Notes: a model not told the origin generated them from the sequence alone. DNA of 64,000 nucleotides from Toxorhynchites rutilus septentrionalis (GCF_029784135.1 NC_073745.1:65525210-65589209), one strand, 5' to 3'; shown: positions 45,440 to 56,170, counted from the first letter of the stretch. Numbers and translations: made by a program.

Positions 45440-46080
45440 ACTAAATGGAAACACGTTTGGTACAAACAATTTTCAATTATTTATTGTATTTTCACAAGAT
45501 GACCACTACAAGATGGCGCCATATATATATATTTTCAAAATCCTATCAATATGGCTATCAAACGAAAGGCCTTGATTAGTAGAATACAATAATTTATGAA
45601 AAATGTAAATCTAAGATGGCGGCCGCTACAAAATGGCCGATTACGTATTCTCTCGGAATTCCATCAATATGGGTATCAAACGAAAAGGCTAATCGATGTT
45701 ATCGATGAAAAATGTAAATCCAAGATGGCGGCTGCTACAAAATGGCGGCTTACATATTTCCTCTAAAGCCCATCTTCATGAAAAATGGAAATCCAAAATG
45801 GCCGCCACTACAAGATGATGCCATTTTTTTCAAAACCACATCATTATGGATATCAAATGAAAGAACTTGACAGTCATTGATGAAAAATATAAACCCAAGA
45901 TGGTGGCCACTACAAACTGATAGGTTACATATTTTCTCAAAACCAAACGGAAGAGATTGACAAGTAGAACACGGTTATGTATGAAAAATGAAATTTTAAA
46001 GAAAATGGTGAATGGTTTTATTGTAGAGAAATATACTAATGATACAGATAATGTACTAAAAACTAAAAAATAAAATAAGT
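45440..46080. repeat. Left block of a large inverted repeat with about 120-bp sub-units
   Basis: Units repeat CCAAGATGGCGGC(C/T)GCTACAAAATGG and ATCAATATGG(C/G)TATCAAACGA with about 120-bp spacing (45500, 45610, 45720, 45790, 45900). The same motifs appear inverted at 47490-47870 (CCATTTTGTGATGGCGGCC, TTTCGTTTGATACCCATATT). A DD41D transposon sits between the two blocks. Confidence 0.65.
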
Positions 46081-46081
46081 A

Positions 46082-47290
46082 CAGGGTTTTCCAACTTTAA
46101 ATTCCGAAAGTAAATTGAAATAAAACACACTTAGAATTCGAATTTCGATGAAACTTTTATTTCAAATTAAAGTTTGGTTTATGCCATTATGTGTGAAATA
46201 CAAATGTCCACCTAGGGCTTCCTCGCACACCTTGATCCGGAACAGGTAATTTTCGATGACTTTTCGGCACATATGGGGCGGTATCTCGGTCATAACTTCA
46301 CGAATGTTGTCTTTCAAATGTTTAAGAGTTTGCGGAGAGTTGGCATAGACACGGTCTTTCGCATAACCCCACAAAAAAAAGTCTAGCGGGTTCAAATCGC
46401 ATGATCTGGATGGTCAATTGGCATCACCAAAACACGAAATTATGCGTCCCTCAAATTTCGTTCGCAATATGGCCATGTTCGGTCGTGTTGTGTGGCACGT
46501 GGCGCCGTCCTTCTGAAACCACATGTCATCCGTATCCATATCTTCAATTTGTGGCAAAAAAAATCGGTTAACATGCGGCCATAGCGCTCACCATTCACAG
46601 TTACCGTCTCGCCGTCCTCATTTTCAAAGAAACACGGCCCGATGACTCCACCAGACCATAATGCGCACCAAACAGTGACTTTTGGCGGATGCAATGGCCT
46701 CTCAACAATCACGTGTGGATTTTCTGAGCCCCATATATGGAAATTTTGGGTGTTCACATAGCCACCGAGCTCGAAATGTGCCTCATCGCTGAAGAAATTT
46801 TGATGCGAAAATTCACCATTTTGCTGCTGTTGTTCGTTCGACGAACGCTTGCCCGTTCGACGTATACCCGACGCATTCCATGGTCACCACGCTCTAATTT
46901 TTGTACCAGTTGGACTTTATATGGTTGTAGGTGCAAGTCTAAATGCAAAATTCGCCACAATGATGTGTTTGACAAACCCAATTGCTGAGCACGCCGTGGA
47001 ATCGAAACATTCGGGTCATCCTCCACACTGGCAGCAGCAGCAGCAATATTTTCGGCCGAACGCACATTACGATGATGCACAGGTTTCACAATATCCGCTA
47101 TGGATCCCGTTTGTTCGAATTTACGTACTACATTGTGTGCTCTGTAGGCCGTCCATGACGACCAAAATCCGTCAGTAATGCTCGAAAAACATTTGCCGGT
47201 TTTTCATAATTTTTATAGTATAATTTAACAAAATTACGTTGTGCGATGCTAATCCATGTTGTAAAATGGCAGACATTCAACTAACGATAT
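46082..47290 (-). mobile_element. DD41D mariner-like element, copy B, truncated
   Basis: Starts after TA (46080-46081) with CAGGGTTTTCCAACTTTAAA as in copy A. Homology to copy A ends at ACTAACGATATG (47290); the last 60-odd bases including the other inverted repeat are missing. It lacks the 950-bp insertion of copy A. Confidence 0.88.
46162..47200 (-). pseudogene. DD41D transposase, copy B
   Basis: Minus strand. The N-terminal half is open at 47089-46754 but contains a short insertion (ERASVRRTNNSS) near the catalytic region. The core follows at 46757-46440 with GSENPHVIVERP, VWCALWSGG and FFENEDGETVTVNGERY. A poly-A indel near 46555 shifts the frame before QKDGAT; 41 residues further is DLNPLDFFLWGYAKD. 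The Trp codon before P-S-R-S-C is TGA (46415-46420), the same nonsense change as in copy A. The end (46395-46162) is open. Confidence 0.87.
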
Positions 47291-47880
47291 GGTATTTTTC
47301 AAGTTCAACGGTTTCATTATAATTAAACATAATAATAATACAGATGATGTACTAAAAGCTACAAAATAATTAGGCAAGTAGCAGTTAGTAGTTATCACAC
47401 CCTTTTCTTCATTAATCTAGGGCATTGATGAGACTCAAATAAAATCGTGGGACATGTAATGAAACAACAAACTGTAGATATTGGAAATCTGACGTGACCC
47501 ATTTTGGATTAGCATTTTTCATAAATAACTGTGTTCTAATAATCAAGCCCTTTTATTCGATACACATATTGATGCTGTTTTGAAAAAAAATATGGCACCA
47601 TTTTGTGATGGCGGCCATTTTGGATTTGCATTTTTCATAAATAACTGTGTTTTACTAGTCAATCCCTTTCGTTTGATACCCATATTGATGGGGCTCTAAG
47701 AAAATATGTAATCCACCATTTTGTAATGTCCGCCATCTTGGATTTATGTTTTTCATCAATAATTGTATTCTGCTAGTCAAGCCCTTTCGTTTGATATTTT
47801 ACAGAAGAAAAAGAAGGGTTTACAGAAAATATTAAATCCGCCATTTTATAGCGGCGGCCATTTTGGATTTTCAAGATCGC
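47291..47880. repeat. Right block of the large inverted repeat
   Basis: Inverted counterpart of 45440-46080, with the same sub-unit motifs read in reverse. It also contains the inverse of 44440-44500 at 47375-47435. The two blocks are diverged, so the palindrome is old. Confidence 0.6.
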
Positions 47881-48638
47881 GAAATACACAGTTTTATAAT
47901 GATTACAGAGTAAAAGGTGTGTTCCAAATTTCAGATCAATCGGTCAACAGGAAGGGGGTTAAATTTCTATTAATGTGGGACAGCGCTAAAGACAAAGTTA
48001 CAGACTTACCCACGTACATACAAACGGGTCATATAATCGTATACCGTATACCGAAGAGTTTAGCAGTTTTCCGGATCGAGAATCTTTGCTCTACACTCCA
48101 TACTCCATACTAAGGCTTCTAACATAGATTAAAAAAAAATTTCAGGTGAAGACCGCGTCAGTCTGATTGTTTAAAATGACCTTTTTTCATCACCCGCCAC
48201 GATTTGCTTCAAAAAAAAAATCGATGCATAAATGAAACGCACAAGTCGTAACGATTTACGTAACCAAGTTTCAACTGATGCACATGAACGGAGATTTTAA
48301 ACATATGTAGTGTACCTGCTAATTCATTTGTCGTGTCTCACGGATCATTCTTACAACTTCTTGCTTTACAAACAATTTAATATATATTCTTCAAGAAATG
48401 AAACACTTTTTAATAATAATTACAGTTTAATAAAAAAAAAGATGCTTACACGTTCTTACTTCTAAAATTCTTGTACATTGGATGTTATTTGCTGCGAACA
48501 TGTAATGAAACGTGTATCGTTTTTATTCAACTGTACAGAATTTTTGGTCACTAATATTTCTTTCAGTTTCCGTTCCAATTCTGTTTCTAATCTTCGTTTT
48601 ATTGAGATTGAATTGCGAGGCATATTGATTTTTATCTA
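47881..48638. other. Mixed flank with dispersed repeat at 48010-48118
   Basis: The repeat CTTTGCTCTACACTCCATAC matches, inverted, 14275-14395. The rest is AT-rich without motifs. Confidence 0.4.
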
Positions 48639-49596
48639 TCTATATATATAAAAATGGAGTGATGTCTGTCTGTCTGATTCTTATAGACTCGGAAACTACT
48701 GAACCGATCGACATGAAAATTGGTATGTAGGGGTTTTTGGGGCCGGGGAAGGTTTTCGTGATATTTTGAGACCCCTCCCCCCTCTCTAAGGGGGGGCTGC
48801 CATACAAATGAAACACAAATTTCTGCATTACTCGGAAATTAACCAAGCAAACGAAACCAAAGTTGGCATGTGAAAGTTTTAGGGTGCAATAAATGTTTCT
48901 ATGATGGTTAGACAGTCCTTCCCCCACTCAAAGGGGGGGCTGCCATACAAATGAAACACAAATTTCTGCATTACTCGAGAATTAATCAAGCAAATGAAAC
49001 CAAATTTGGCATGTGGAGGTTTTAGGATGCAATAAATGTTTCTATGGTGATAAGATACTCCTTCCCCCTCTCTTAGAGGGGGCTGCCATACAAATGAAAC
49101 ACAATTTTTTGCATTACTCGGAAATTAATCAATCAAACGAAACCAAAGTTGGCATGTGAAAGTTTTAGGGTGCAATAAATGTTTCTATGATGGTAAGACA
49201 GTCCTTCCCCCACTCAATGGGGGGCTGCCATACAAATGAAACACAAATTTCTGCATTACTCGAGAATTAATCAAGCAAATGAAACCAAATTTGGCATGTG
49301 GAGGTTTTAGGATGCAATAAATGTTTCTATGGTGTTAAGATACTCCTTCCCCCTCTCTTAGAGGGGGCTGCCGTACAAATGAAACACAAATTTTTGCATT
49401 ACCCGAGAATTAATCAAGCAAATTAAACCAAATTAGGCATATGGAAACTTTAGGGTGCAATGAATGTTTCTATGGTGGTTAGATACCCCTCCCCCCTCTC
49501 TTAGGGGTGGCTGCCATACAAATAAAACACAAATTTCTGCATTACTCGAGAATTAATCAAGTAAATGGGCGGGACGAAGTTTGCCGGGTTAGCTAG
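48639..49596 (+). mobile_element. Helitron copy D, 0.96 kb
   Basis: 5' TCTATATATATAAAAATGGA and two TCTG tetramers; 3' end GCCGGGTTAGCTAG followed by T. Between the conserved 5' block and the 3' end there is almost only a tandem array of 143-bp units: CTGCCATACAAATGAAACAC recurs at 48797, 48940, 49083, 49225, 49368 and 49511. It lacks the 90-codon ORF found in copies A-C, so it is a deletion derivative. Confidence 0.87.
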
Positions 49597-49639
49597 TTCA
49601 AAATAAAAAAAAATTATTTGAAATAAAAATAAAAATTAA

Positions 49640-49920
49640 TTTAAATTTTTTTTGGTATTTGATTTTTTGATGAAAAAATTGTTTAAATCCATCTTTCAGT
49701 TTTTTTCTTCATATTTTTGTCTCAAAGCTATTGAGAATGGCGTGAAAAAAACGAAAAGGTGCATTTTTCACCGAAGATCCTATGTTGTACTATATAAGAA
49801 CTCCAGCTACTGTCAAAATTTCATTTTTAGTACCCTGTACAATATTTTCCATACAGCTGTTGATTTGGTTTGGAGGCACTTTTTACTCCCTTAACCAGAC
49901 AGACCCTTTGGAAATAGAAA
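49640..49920. repeat. Uninterrupted copy of a duplicated repeat (empty site)
   Basis: Paralogous to 50080-50230 joined to 53183-53320: GAGAATGGCGTGAAAAAAAC against GAGGATGGCGTGAAATAAAC, then GATCCTATGTTG, then CCATACAGCTG(T/G)TGATTTGG. Here GAAGATCCTATG is continuous, which marks the pre-insertion state of the neighbouring hAT target. Confidence 0.75.
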
Positions 49921-50838
49921 AAATAATTGTTTGTACCGCCCAACACTGAAAACAATCAGAAAAAAATCAGACATATCTAGAAAAGCCGTAGGAACACATT
50001 TAAATATGAATTAGAGTAGTACTGAATCTCTAAATTCCAAAAAAAAAAATGTTTTCAAAATTTCTATATTTTTTTTTAGAACTTCAATTTTTGATGATTT
50101 TTTTTTTGTAATTTTTCTTGATACACCGTAGTAAGATGCACATTCAGTATTATTTTCAAATTTTTATCTATGTAGAAGCTTTTGAGGATGGCGTGAAATA
50201 AACTAAAAAAGTACGTTTTACACTATAGATCAGGGATGTCCAAACGGTAGTGCGCGGTCTACCGGTCGCCCGCGTAGGTATTCTTAGGCGCCCGCCAGCT
50301 GGTCTAGGATAGTGTCACCTCCAAACGCAATGGATAAAATATACCTCCATGTTTTGCCGTCATTTCTATGGTGTTTATGCTAACCTCAATAAAACATATT
50401 GGTTGTGAGAGTAGATATTTCTTCATTAAAGTTTCGTTTTAATTTTTTTTTAATTTTTTGTCAGATTGTTAGTTATTTTATATTAATACATCCAGTTGTT
50501 CGGCCATAATTTGTAATAGACAAAACAATGTCACTAGAAACAATTTCTGCAATTTCTCCAGGCACATCATTTGTTGAATGATCAATTGAAAATACTGGAC
50601 ACATCCGCAAAAGGTTTGGAGAGAACTTCGCCTACGAAGACTGCAAATGCGAGTTTAATGAAGTATTGTTATTTTTATTTTAAAACTATGATGGGTAATG
50701 TGAACCAATTGTGCAAATTTCTTTCAAGAAAAAAGGTCATGAATAGAACAACAGTGATGAATGAGAAACAAAATATTTCTCAAAAATTAAATATTGAGCC
50801 CTATTATGGAACATGGAGAATTTTGCTCGTTAACTCTA

Positions 50839-51247
50839 TTTTGCTGTTATCATAGATACTAGTCGAGTAAGAGTAAGTAATATAAATGTAAATAAACATC
50901 ACAACATCAATTGATTATTTTCATTCGATATTTAAAAATTTGGAACTGTTTTGATAATCTGAGGCTTAAACTGTAATTATTATTTTGCTGTTATCATAGA
51001 TACTAGTCGAGTAAGAGTAAGTAATATAAATGTAAATAAACATCACAACATCAGTAATATAAATGTAAATAAACATCACAACATCAATTGATTATTTTCA
51101 TTCGATATTTAAAAATTTGGAACTGTTTTGATAATCTGAGGCTTAAACTGTAATTATTATTTTGCTGTTATCATAGATACTAGTCGAGTAAGAGTAAGTA
51201 ATATAAATGTAAATAAACATCACAACATCAATTGATTATTTTCATTC
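50839..51247. repeat. 144-bp tandem repeat, nearly three units
   Basis: TTTTGCTGTTATCATAGATA begins at 50839, 50983 and 51160. The second unit carries an extra 33-bp duplication (GTAATATAAATGTAAATAAA...), so its length is 177. The units are almost identical, indicating recent amplification. Confidence 0.92.
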
Positions 51248-51248
51248 A

Positions 51249-51635
51249 CAAATCAAATCCACCGAAGCAAATAAGACGAAACTGAATTAAACCTTACAAC
51301 TGTTTTGATAATCTGAGGCTTAATTCACTACAAATCAAATCCACCGAAGCAAATAAGACGAAACTGAATTAAACCTTACAACTGTTTTGATAATCTGAGG
51401 CTTAATTCACTACAAATCAAATCCATCCATCAAATCCACCGAAGCAAATAAGACGAAACTGAATTAAACCTTACAACTGTTTTGATAATCTGAGGCTTAA
51501 TTCACTACAAATCAAATCCACCGAAGCAAATAAGACGAAACTGAATTAAACCTTACAACTGTTTTGATAATCTGAGGCTTAATTCACTACAAATCAAATC
51601 CACCGAAGCAAATAAGACGAAACTGAATTAAACCT
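51249..51635. repeat. 82-bp tandem repeat, nearly five units
   Basis: CAAATCAAATCCACCGAAGC recurs at 51249, 51331, about 51426, 51508 and 51590; a 13-bp expansion (ATCCATCCATC) lies between units two and three. It shares TGTTTTGATAATCTGAGGCT with the adjacent 144-bp array, so one array probably grew out of the other. Confidence 0.92.
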
Positions 51636-51639
51636 CACA

Positions 51640-52591
51640 CGCGAAGCTCATGATTTCTTTTGAAACAGTTTCAACGAAGTGGCAAATGAAAATGGTAGTC
51701 CGTTTCCACTGAAAAAAATCCATTACCAACGAAATCGACTGTAATGCGAAAACATTTCGAATCGATCGCAATACAGTTTATCCCTCAGCTCCTTACAGTT
51801 GTGTCAGTCTTCTGAAAACATACGCTGCGCTGTACTTGAGTTTAATTTTCATCAGCGCGCGTTCATAACAAACACGTATTCTCTCTTGGTACGGGTTGTG
51901 TCAAATTCATAAACAAGAGAGCGCCGAAAGAACACAGTACTGAAATCAGATACTAAACATCGCTTCTCAATTGTGTGATGCGTGCTTCATTTTATACACA
52001 CACGCATCAAATTCTAGCGCCCGCTTTGTCCTCGCTCGTTCTAGGCAAAGCATAAAAACAACAACGCACCTCCATACCAACCGTATGCGGTTGTGTGGAG
52101 AAAAATAACTCAAGAGAGAAAGTAAACTAGATTCAAGTGCGATGTAAAACAGGTATAGAAATACGACGCAAAATACGGCGAAACATTCGGTGCAAAAACG
52201 TTATTGATAACAAAACATTTGATATGTGTTTCGGAGCGTGTTCATTCGCCACAGCGCTGTGTATACAAGGAGTGAGAACTCAACTGAGTATAAAAAACTT
52301 GTTACATATCAGCGCTGCGTTGCATTCTGAAGACTGAGGAGTGATTACAGTGGAAGACTGTTCTCCGAAACTAGCCTGGAGTACGAAGCAAATCGTAATC
52401 GATCGTTTAAAAAAATATGATAAAAGTAATAGTGTTAATGAATTAATGTTATGAGTTGATATGAACCTAATTTTGAAAAAAAAAATCATCTTGTGTTAAT
52501 GAGAAATTATTGGAATTATTTTAATATCCGGTATCCGGCCAGATAGCAACTTTTGACCGGATAGTTACCAGATATCCGATTCATCTCTAGT
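51640..52591 (+). pseudogene. hAT transposase C-terminal relic, locus 1, split by an insertion
   Basis: Paralogue of 33560-34151. The segment near 51650 has D-F-F-stop-N-S-F-N-E-V, matching DTFWDCFIEV with the Trp codon turned to TGA. YPSAPYSCVS of the dimerisation domain ends at 51804; after the 532-bp insertion the domain resumes as SGRLFSETSLEYEANRNR at 52347. The 3' flank ends with CCGATTCATCTCTAG near 52591, likely the terminal repeat of this second hAT family. Confidence 0.75.
51805..52336. mobile_element. 532-bp TIR element inside the hAT relic
   Basis: Ends CAGTCTTCTGAAAACATACG and, inverted, GCATTCTGAAGACTG; the repeats extend to a shared GCTGCGC/GCGCAGC-type block. It interrupts the conserved hAT dimerisation motif, which proves the insertion. 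The flanks AGTTGTGT and AGGAGTGA match at five of eight positions, possibly a decayed 8-bp duplication. No coding sequence. Confidence 0.75.
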
Positions 52592-52837
52592 TCTTATACC
52601 TCTTGGTAATTGAGGAATATAATAATCATCTTGGGTGTATTTTTTATGAAAAATAAATGCTTTGTATGTTCATAAATGACAATTTCCTTATAAAATAAAC
52701 GATATTAATTGATGGGACTTTACAGGAAAACAAAGTATAACTTATTTATTTTTAAGTAACCGATAATTATTTTTGTTTTGAAGAATAATTTATCATTGAA
52801 TATTTATTAGTACGGCCTATGATTTTCTTTTAATTAA

Positions 52838-53049
52838 CCCTCCTATAATAGGTCTTTTGAGGAGGCTGAGTTAAATGACTATTGAAACTGAATGAAGTTG
52901 AACAAAATTTTTTTTCAGGATTTTTTTCAGTTAATTGTATGTTTTTTACTTTGAATAAATATCAATAACGCGTAAAATACACAATAGCAAGGCTACACAA
53001 ACACGCACGAGTTTTACGAGTTATGATTATGCGCGCGAGTATAGGAGTG
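52838..53049. mobile_element. TTAA-flanked MITE, 212 bp
   Basis: Perfect TTAA on both sides (52834-52837, 53050-53053), ends CCCTCCTATA and TATAGGAGTG. Same family as 22458-22666 and 19191-19433. It lies inside the hAT element and is therefore younger than that region, or moved with it. Confidence 0.85.
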
Positions 53050-53320
53050 TTAAAACTTTGTTCTATCTTCTAGTACTTAATTCATTTTCTCATGACTTTT
53101 TTTTACAGTCAATGTTGGTAGACCGCAGCCTAACATTTGAACAATTAGTCGCCCGCAATGCCCAAAAGATTGGTCACCCCTGCTATAGATCCTATGTTGA
53201 ACCACATAGTAGTTCGAAATACCGCCAACATTTCATATTTAATATCCTATACAATATTTGCCATACAGCTGGTGATTTGGTTTGGGGGCACCTTTAACTC
53301 CTTTACTCGGGCAGGCCCTT

Positions 53321-55300
53321 TATATTCTTGTTTATTCGTTCAGAGTTCGGAAAAACGTCCAAAAATCATGCCTCTACCCTAGAATACCCTCTAAACTATT
53401 ATCTCCATTATCCTGTGGCTAAACATCACGCGTCTCCATTGTATCAATTCATTAGAACTGCATACCTCGGCCTACCGTTTAGTAACAATGGCGTTCAAAG
53501 CCGGAAATTACTGCTCTAAATGAATTAACGACACTGACGAAATGTTCTCCCGGAGGACCTAGCCTGGAGGGTTGGCTATGGTTTGGGAGTCACAAAAACC
53601 GGCTCGATCCAACCCGATACCAACCAACCCGACCGAGCGAACCAGCCAGACACGATGACAACCTCTGCCGAGACCCATTTGCTGCCTTGAAAGCACGGAA
53701 AGGCGCACACAAACACACGCAACGGCCGCCGCCACTCACATATCCTGTGGCGGTCGTCCTTTGGCGAGGCAACACTGCGCATGTTTGGTCTGACGTCATG
53801 CTACAGAGCTAGAAATATTGCGGAAAGTGTCGCCTTGGAAACAACAAATGACAGATCGCACACACAATTGCCACTGTGCTCCCTGCAAGGCAGAGCTAGA
53901 TAGATTCGCTAGTGTAATTTGCTGAAACAGTTTTCCCTTCTCACCTCTGGGGTCATTTTTTCCCAATCCTGTAAGTGAAGTTCTCGGAAGAAAGAATGTA
54001 ATGTGTGCAGCGAGGACCCGCGAGGAGGCATAGGATGGTGTGAGAAAAAAGTGTATTGTAAAAGTGGCTCAGTAGCAGCAAGACCACTATTGACTGATTG
54101 CCTGCTGGGCTCGGTTTTGATCTTCGAGTGTTTGCATTTTACGTCATTTCTGGAGCGGTCTTTCCTCGCGTCTTTTCTTGCAACTTTTTTTTTGTTCATT
54201 TTGTTTGTGTGTTTGTGCATGTACACCCCCACCCGCAACCGCATCTTATCCGCCGTCCTCGACTCGGATGAAAAACGGTTTCCCGGAATATCTCTGTGCC
54301 ATTCTGTGTACTAATCCCTGGTCTTGTTCGATGATTACTAACGTCACTTGTTTGTATTTCTTCTCTCTTTCTCATCTTTGCAGATTCTTGCAGCGGAAGG
54401 ATAGATGCGTCATTTTCAACATGACGCCGTGTATATTACTGTGATCTGTGGAACGAGATTCATGAGCCTCATGTAAGTGGTGGTTTTGTTTGTTTTCTGT
54501 TGTACGATTTTCTTGGAATTTTATCAGATTGTGAGCGATTCTCAACGATGTTTTAGCGTTAACCACGAGAAAAATAAAAACATAGCGACACATTGTCTAC
54601 TGCGTATTTGCCAAATTTATTCGTTCGAGTTTCTTGTCAGCAAGAGGAACGAAAAAAGTCCTCTGAGATAAGACTGTAAGACGTAAAAATGTCCTCCTTG
54701 TTTGCTCGAGCAGGAGGCCTTTTGTGCTAATTTGGAAATCATCACTTTGTTACTGAATAAAAACTCTAGTTGTGATTTTTTTCTTCTGATTTATGGCTCC
54801 GGAGTAAGTGCTGATGTGACTTTTCAGAACGGTTACCTGCAAACTTCTGGTTCTAGTTTTGATTTCTATGTACCTGGCCATTACACTGTAGATGGTTTAA
54901 CGGTTTGGAGGGCAATGGGATGCGAATATTTGTGACAAACAATACTGTTGGTTGTGTGGCTCCATCCAGTAGCAATGATGAAAGCTCATCCGAAACCGTT
55001 TATTTTGTAAAATTTTACTCCCGCGAAATTCTCAGCTGGTGGCGTTCAGATCCTGAAAACCTTACCTACCAACGATAGCGGCCGTCGGTAGTATTCCAAT
55101 TAAGTGAAAACTGGTCGATTGAGCCACCAATACCAATTTCTCTACAAGAAGCAAAAGACCCAAAATTCCCAAATTTCAATGGTTGGGAGAAGTAACTTGC
55201 ACTTTCAGCCATGTCGATGTAGACTGATTTAGATCAATAAATAATGTTGTAGAGTGAATGATTGTGAAAAAAAAATGGAATTTCTGAAAAATACCTTGTG
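53321..55300. other. Unassigned, possible host exons
   Basis: GC content rises and transposon motifs disappear. CCTGTAAGTGAAG at 53967-53979 and CATGTAAGTGG at 54470-54480 are strong donor-like sites, and a pyrimidine tract ending TTTGCAG at 54383 is a good acceptor. All three frames of the intervening 54384-54472 contain stops, so it would be an untranslated exon. ORFs such as 54702-54935 (77 codons) are unrecognised. Confidence 0.3.
54384..54472 (+). other. Candidate untranslated internal exon
   Basis: 89 bp bounded by a pyrimidine-rich acceptor (TTCTCTCTTTCTCATCTTTG then CAG) and GTAAGT donor. It contains a small open frame, ATGACGCCGTGTATATTACT then GTGA, i.e. seven codons. Prediction from splice consensus only. 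Confidence 0.25.
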
Positions 55301-55545
55301 TGAGTGTGCTCAATATACCCCTCGATAAAAGGAGCTCACTAAGAAGTTCCCATCATCTCAAGAAGTGTATTCATAATCGATACTGGCAACACGTCACCGT
55401 GGGGAGAAGATCTGTTATGTTGTTACATAGCACACTCACTCGATCTCAGACCGACCTCGAGGCAAGATGTGTAGACGTGTGCAGTGAATAAGCACTCTGA
55501 TGCGCCAGGTGATTTCCGTCTGGAGTTTGGGGCCTCACATTTTGG
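55301..55545 (+). repeat. Dispersed repeat S, uninterrupted copy
   Basis: About 245 bp, TGTGAGTGTGCTC at the start and GGGGCCTCACA at the end, giving a short terminal inverted repeat TGTGAG/CTCACA. A second copy at 60968-62324 carries two insertions; this one serves as their empty-site reference. Non-coding, probably a MITE. Confidence 0.75.
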
Positions 55546-55779
55546 CAATCCTGCCAGGAGTTCAATTCAGGATAATTGAAGTGTAAGTAACTTTGGAATT
55601 TGAAAATCCAGTAGGAAAATCGCGGAAATCACTCGGCATAAAAAAATTAACAAAAAAGTGAAAATGGTTAGTTGAAAAGTACGTGAGAAAAATAATTCTA
55701 ACCTCTAACAACGGAACAGGAATGCAATTGTTTTTTTTTATTTGTAACTTCAACGTAGAAGTTACAACGACGAAATAGA

Positions 55780-56170
55780 AGAGGTGGACAGTTTCCACCG
55801 TCGCCAAAAAAATCAGCGGCAGTCGCGAAGAGATTTTTTGGATAGTCTGAAGGACTCCAAAGTATTGAGTTGTGAAGACGATGTGGACTGTTTCCACCGT
55901 CGTCGGCAGACCACGAAGGTCGAGGAAAAGATAAAGATTCTAGTTAAGAAGACGAGGCGGACTGTTTCCACTGTCGTCGGCAACCGCAGAGGTTGCTAAG
56001 AGAACTTTCGGGTAGTCTGAAGGACTCCAAAGTATTGAGTTGAGAAGACGAGGTGGACTGTTTCCACCATCGTCGGCAGACCACGAAGGTCGAGGAAAAG
56101 ATAATTATTCTAGTTAAGACGAGACGGTCTGTTTTCAGTGTCGTCGACAGACCGCGGAAGTCGCTAAGAT
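55780..56170. repeat. 170-bp tandem repeat with 85-bp half units
   Basis: AGTCTGAAGGACTCCAAAGT begins at 55844 and 56014 (period 170). Within each unit a GG(A/C)CTGTTTCCACCGTCGTC motif occurs about every 75-95 bp (55790, 55880, 55958, 56054, 56128). The coding-looking frame at 55784-55999 is a translation of the repeat. Function unknown. Confidence 0.75.

Larger units (their letters stand above)
50231..53182 (+). mobile_element. hAT element of 2.95 kb with perfect 8-bp target duplication
   Basis: Terminal repeats CAGGGATGTCC (left) and, inverted, GGTCACCCCTG (right), with CTATAGAT on both sides (50223-50230 and 53183-53190). Subterminal parts share CGGTCTACC and GTCGCCCGC motifs. Inside are two tandem arrays (50839-51635), relics of a different hAT transposase split by a TIR insertion, and a TTAA MITE (52838-53049). 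Its own transposase is not recognisable; the ORF at 50571-50855 has no clear domain. Confidence 0.9.

Noticed and set aside
51249..51635. Regular repeats that might suggest a CRISPR array
   Set aside because: Units are contiguous with no unique spacers, lie in a eukaryotic transposon, and no cas-like gene is present. The same holds for the arrays at 48.8, 50.8 and 55.8 kb.
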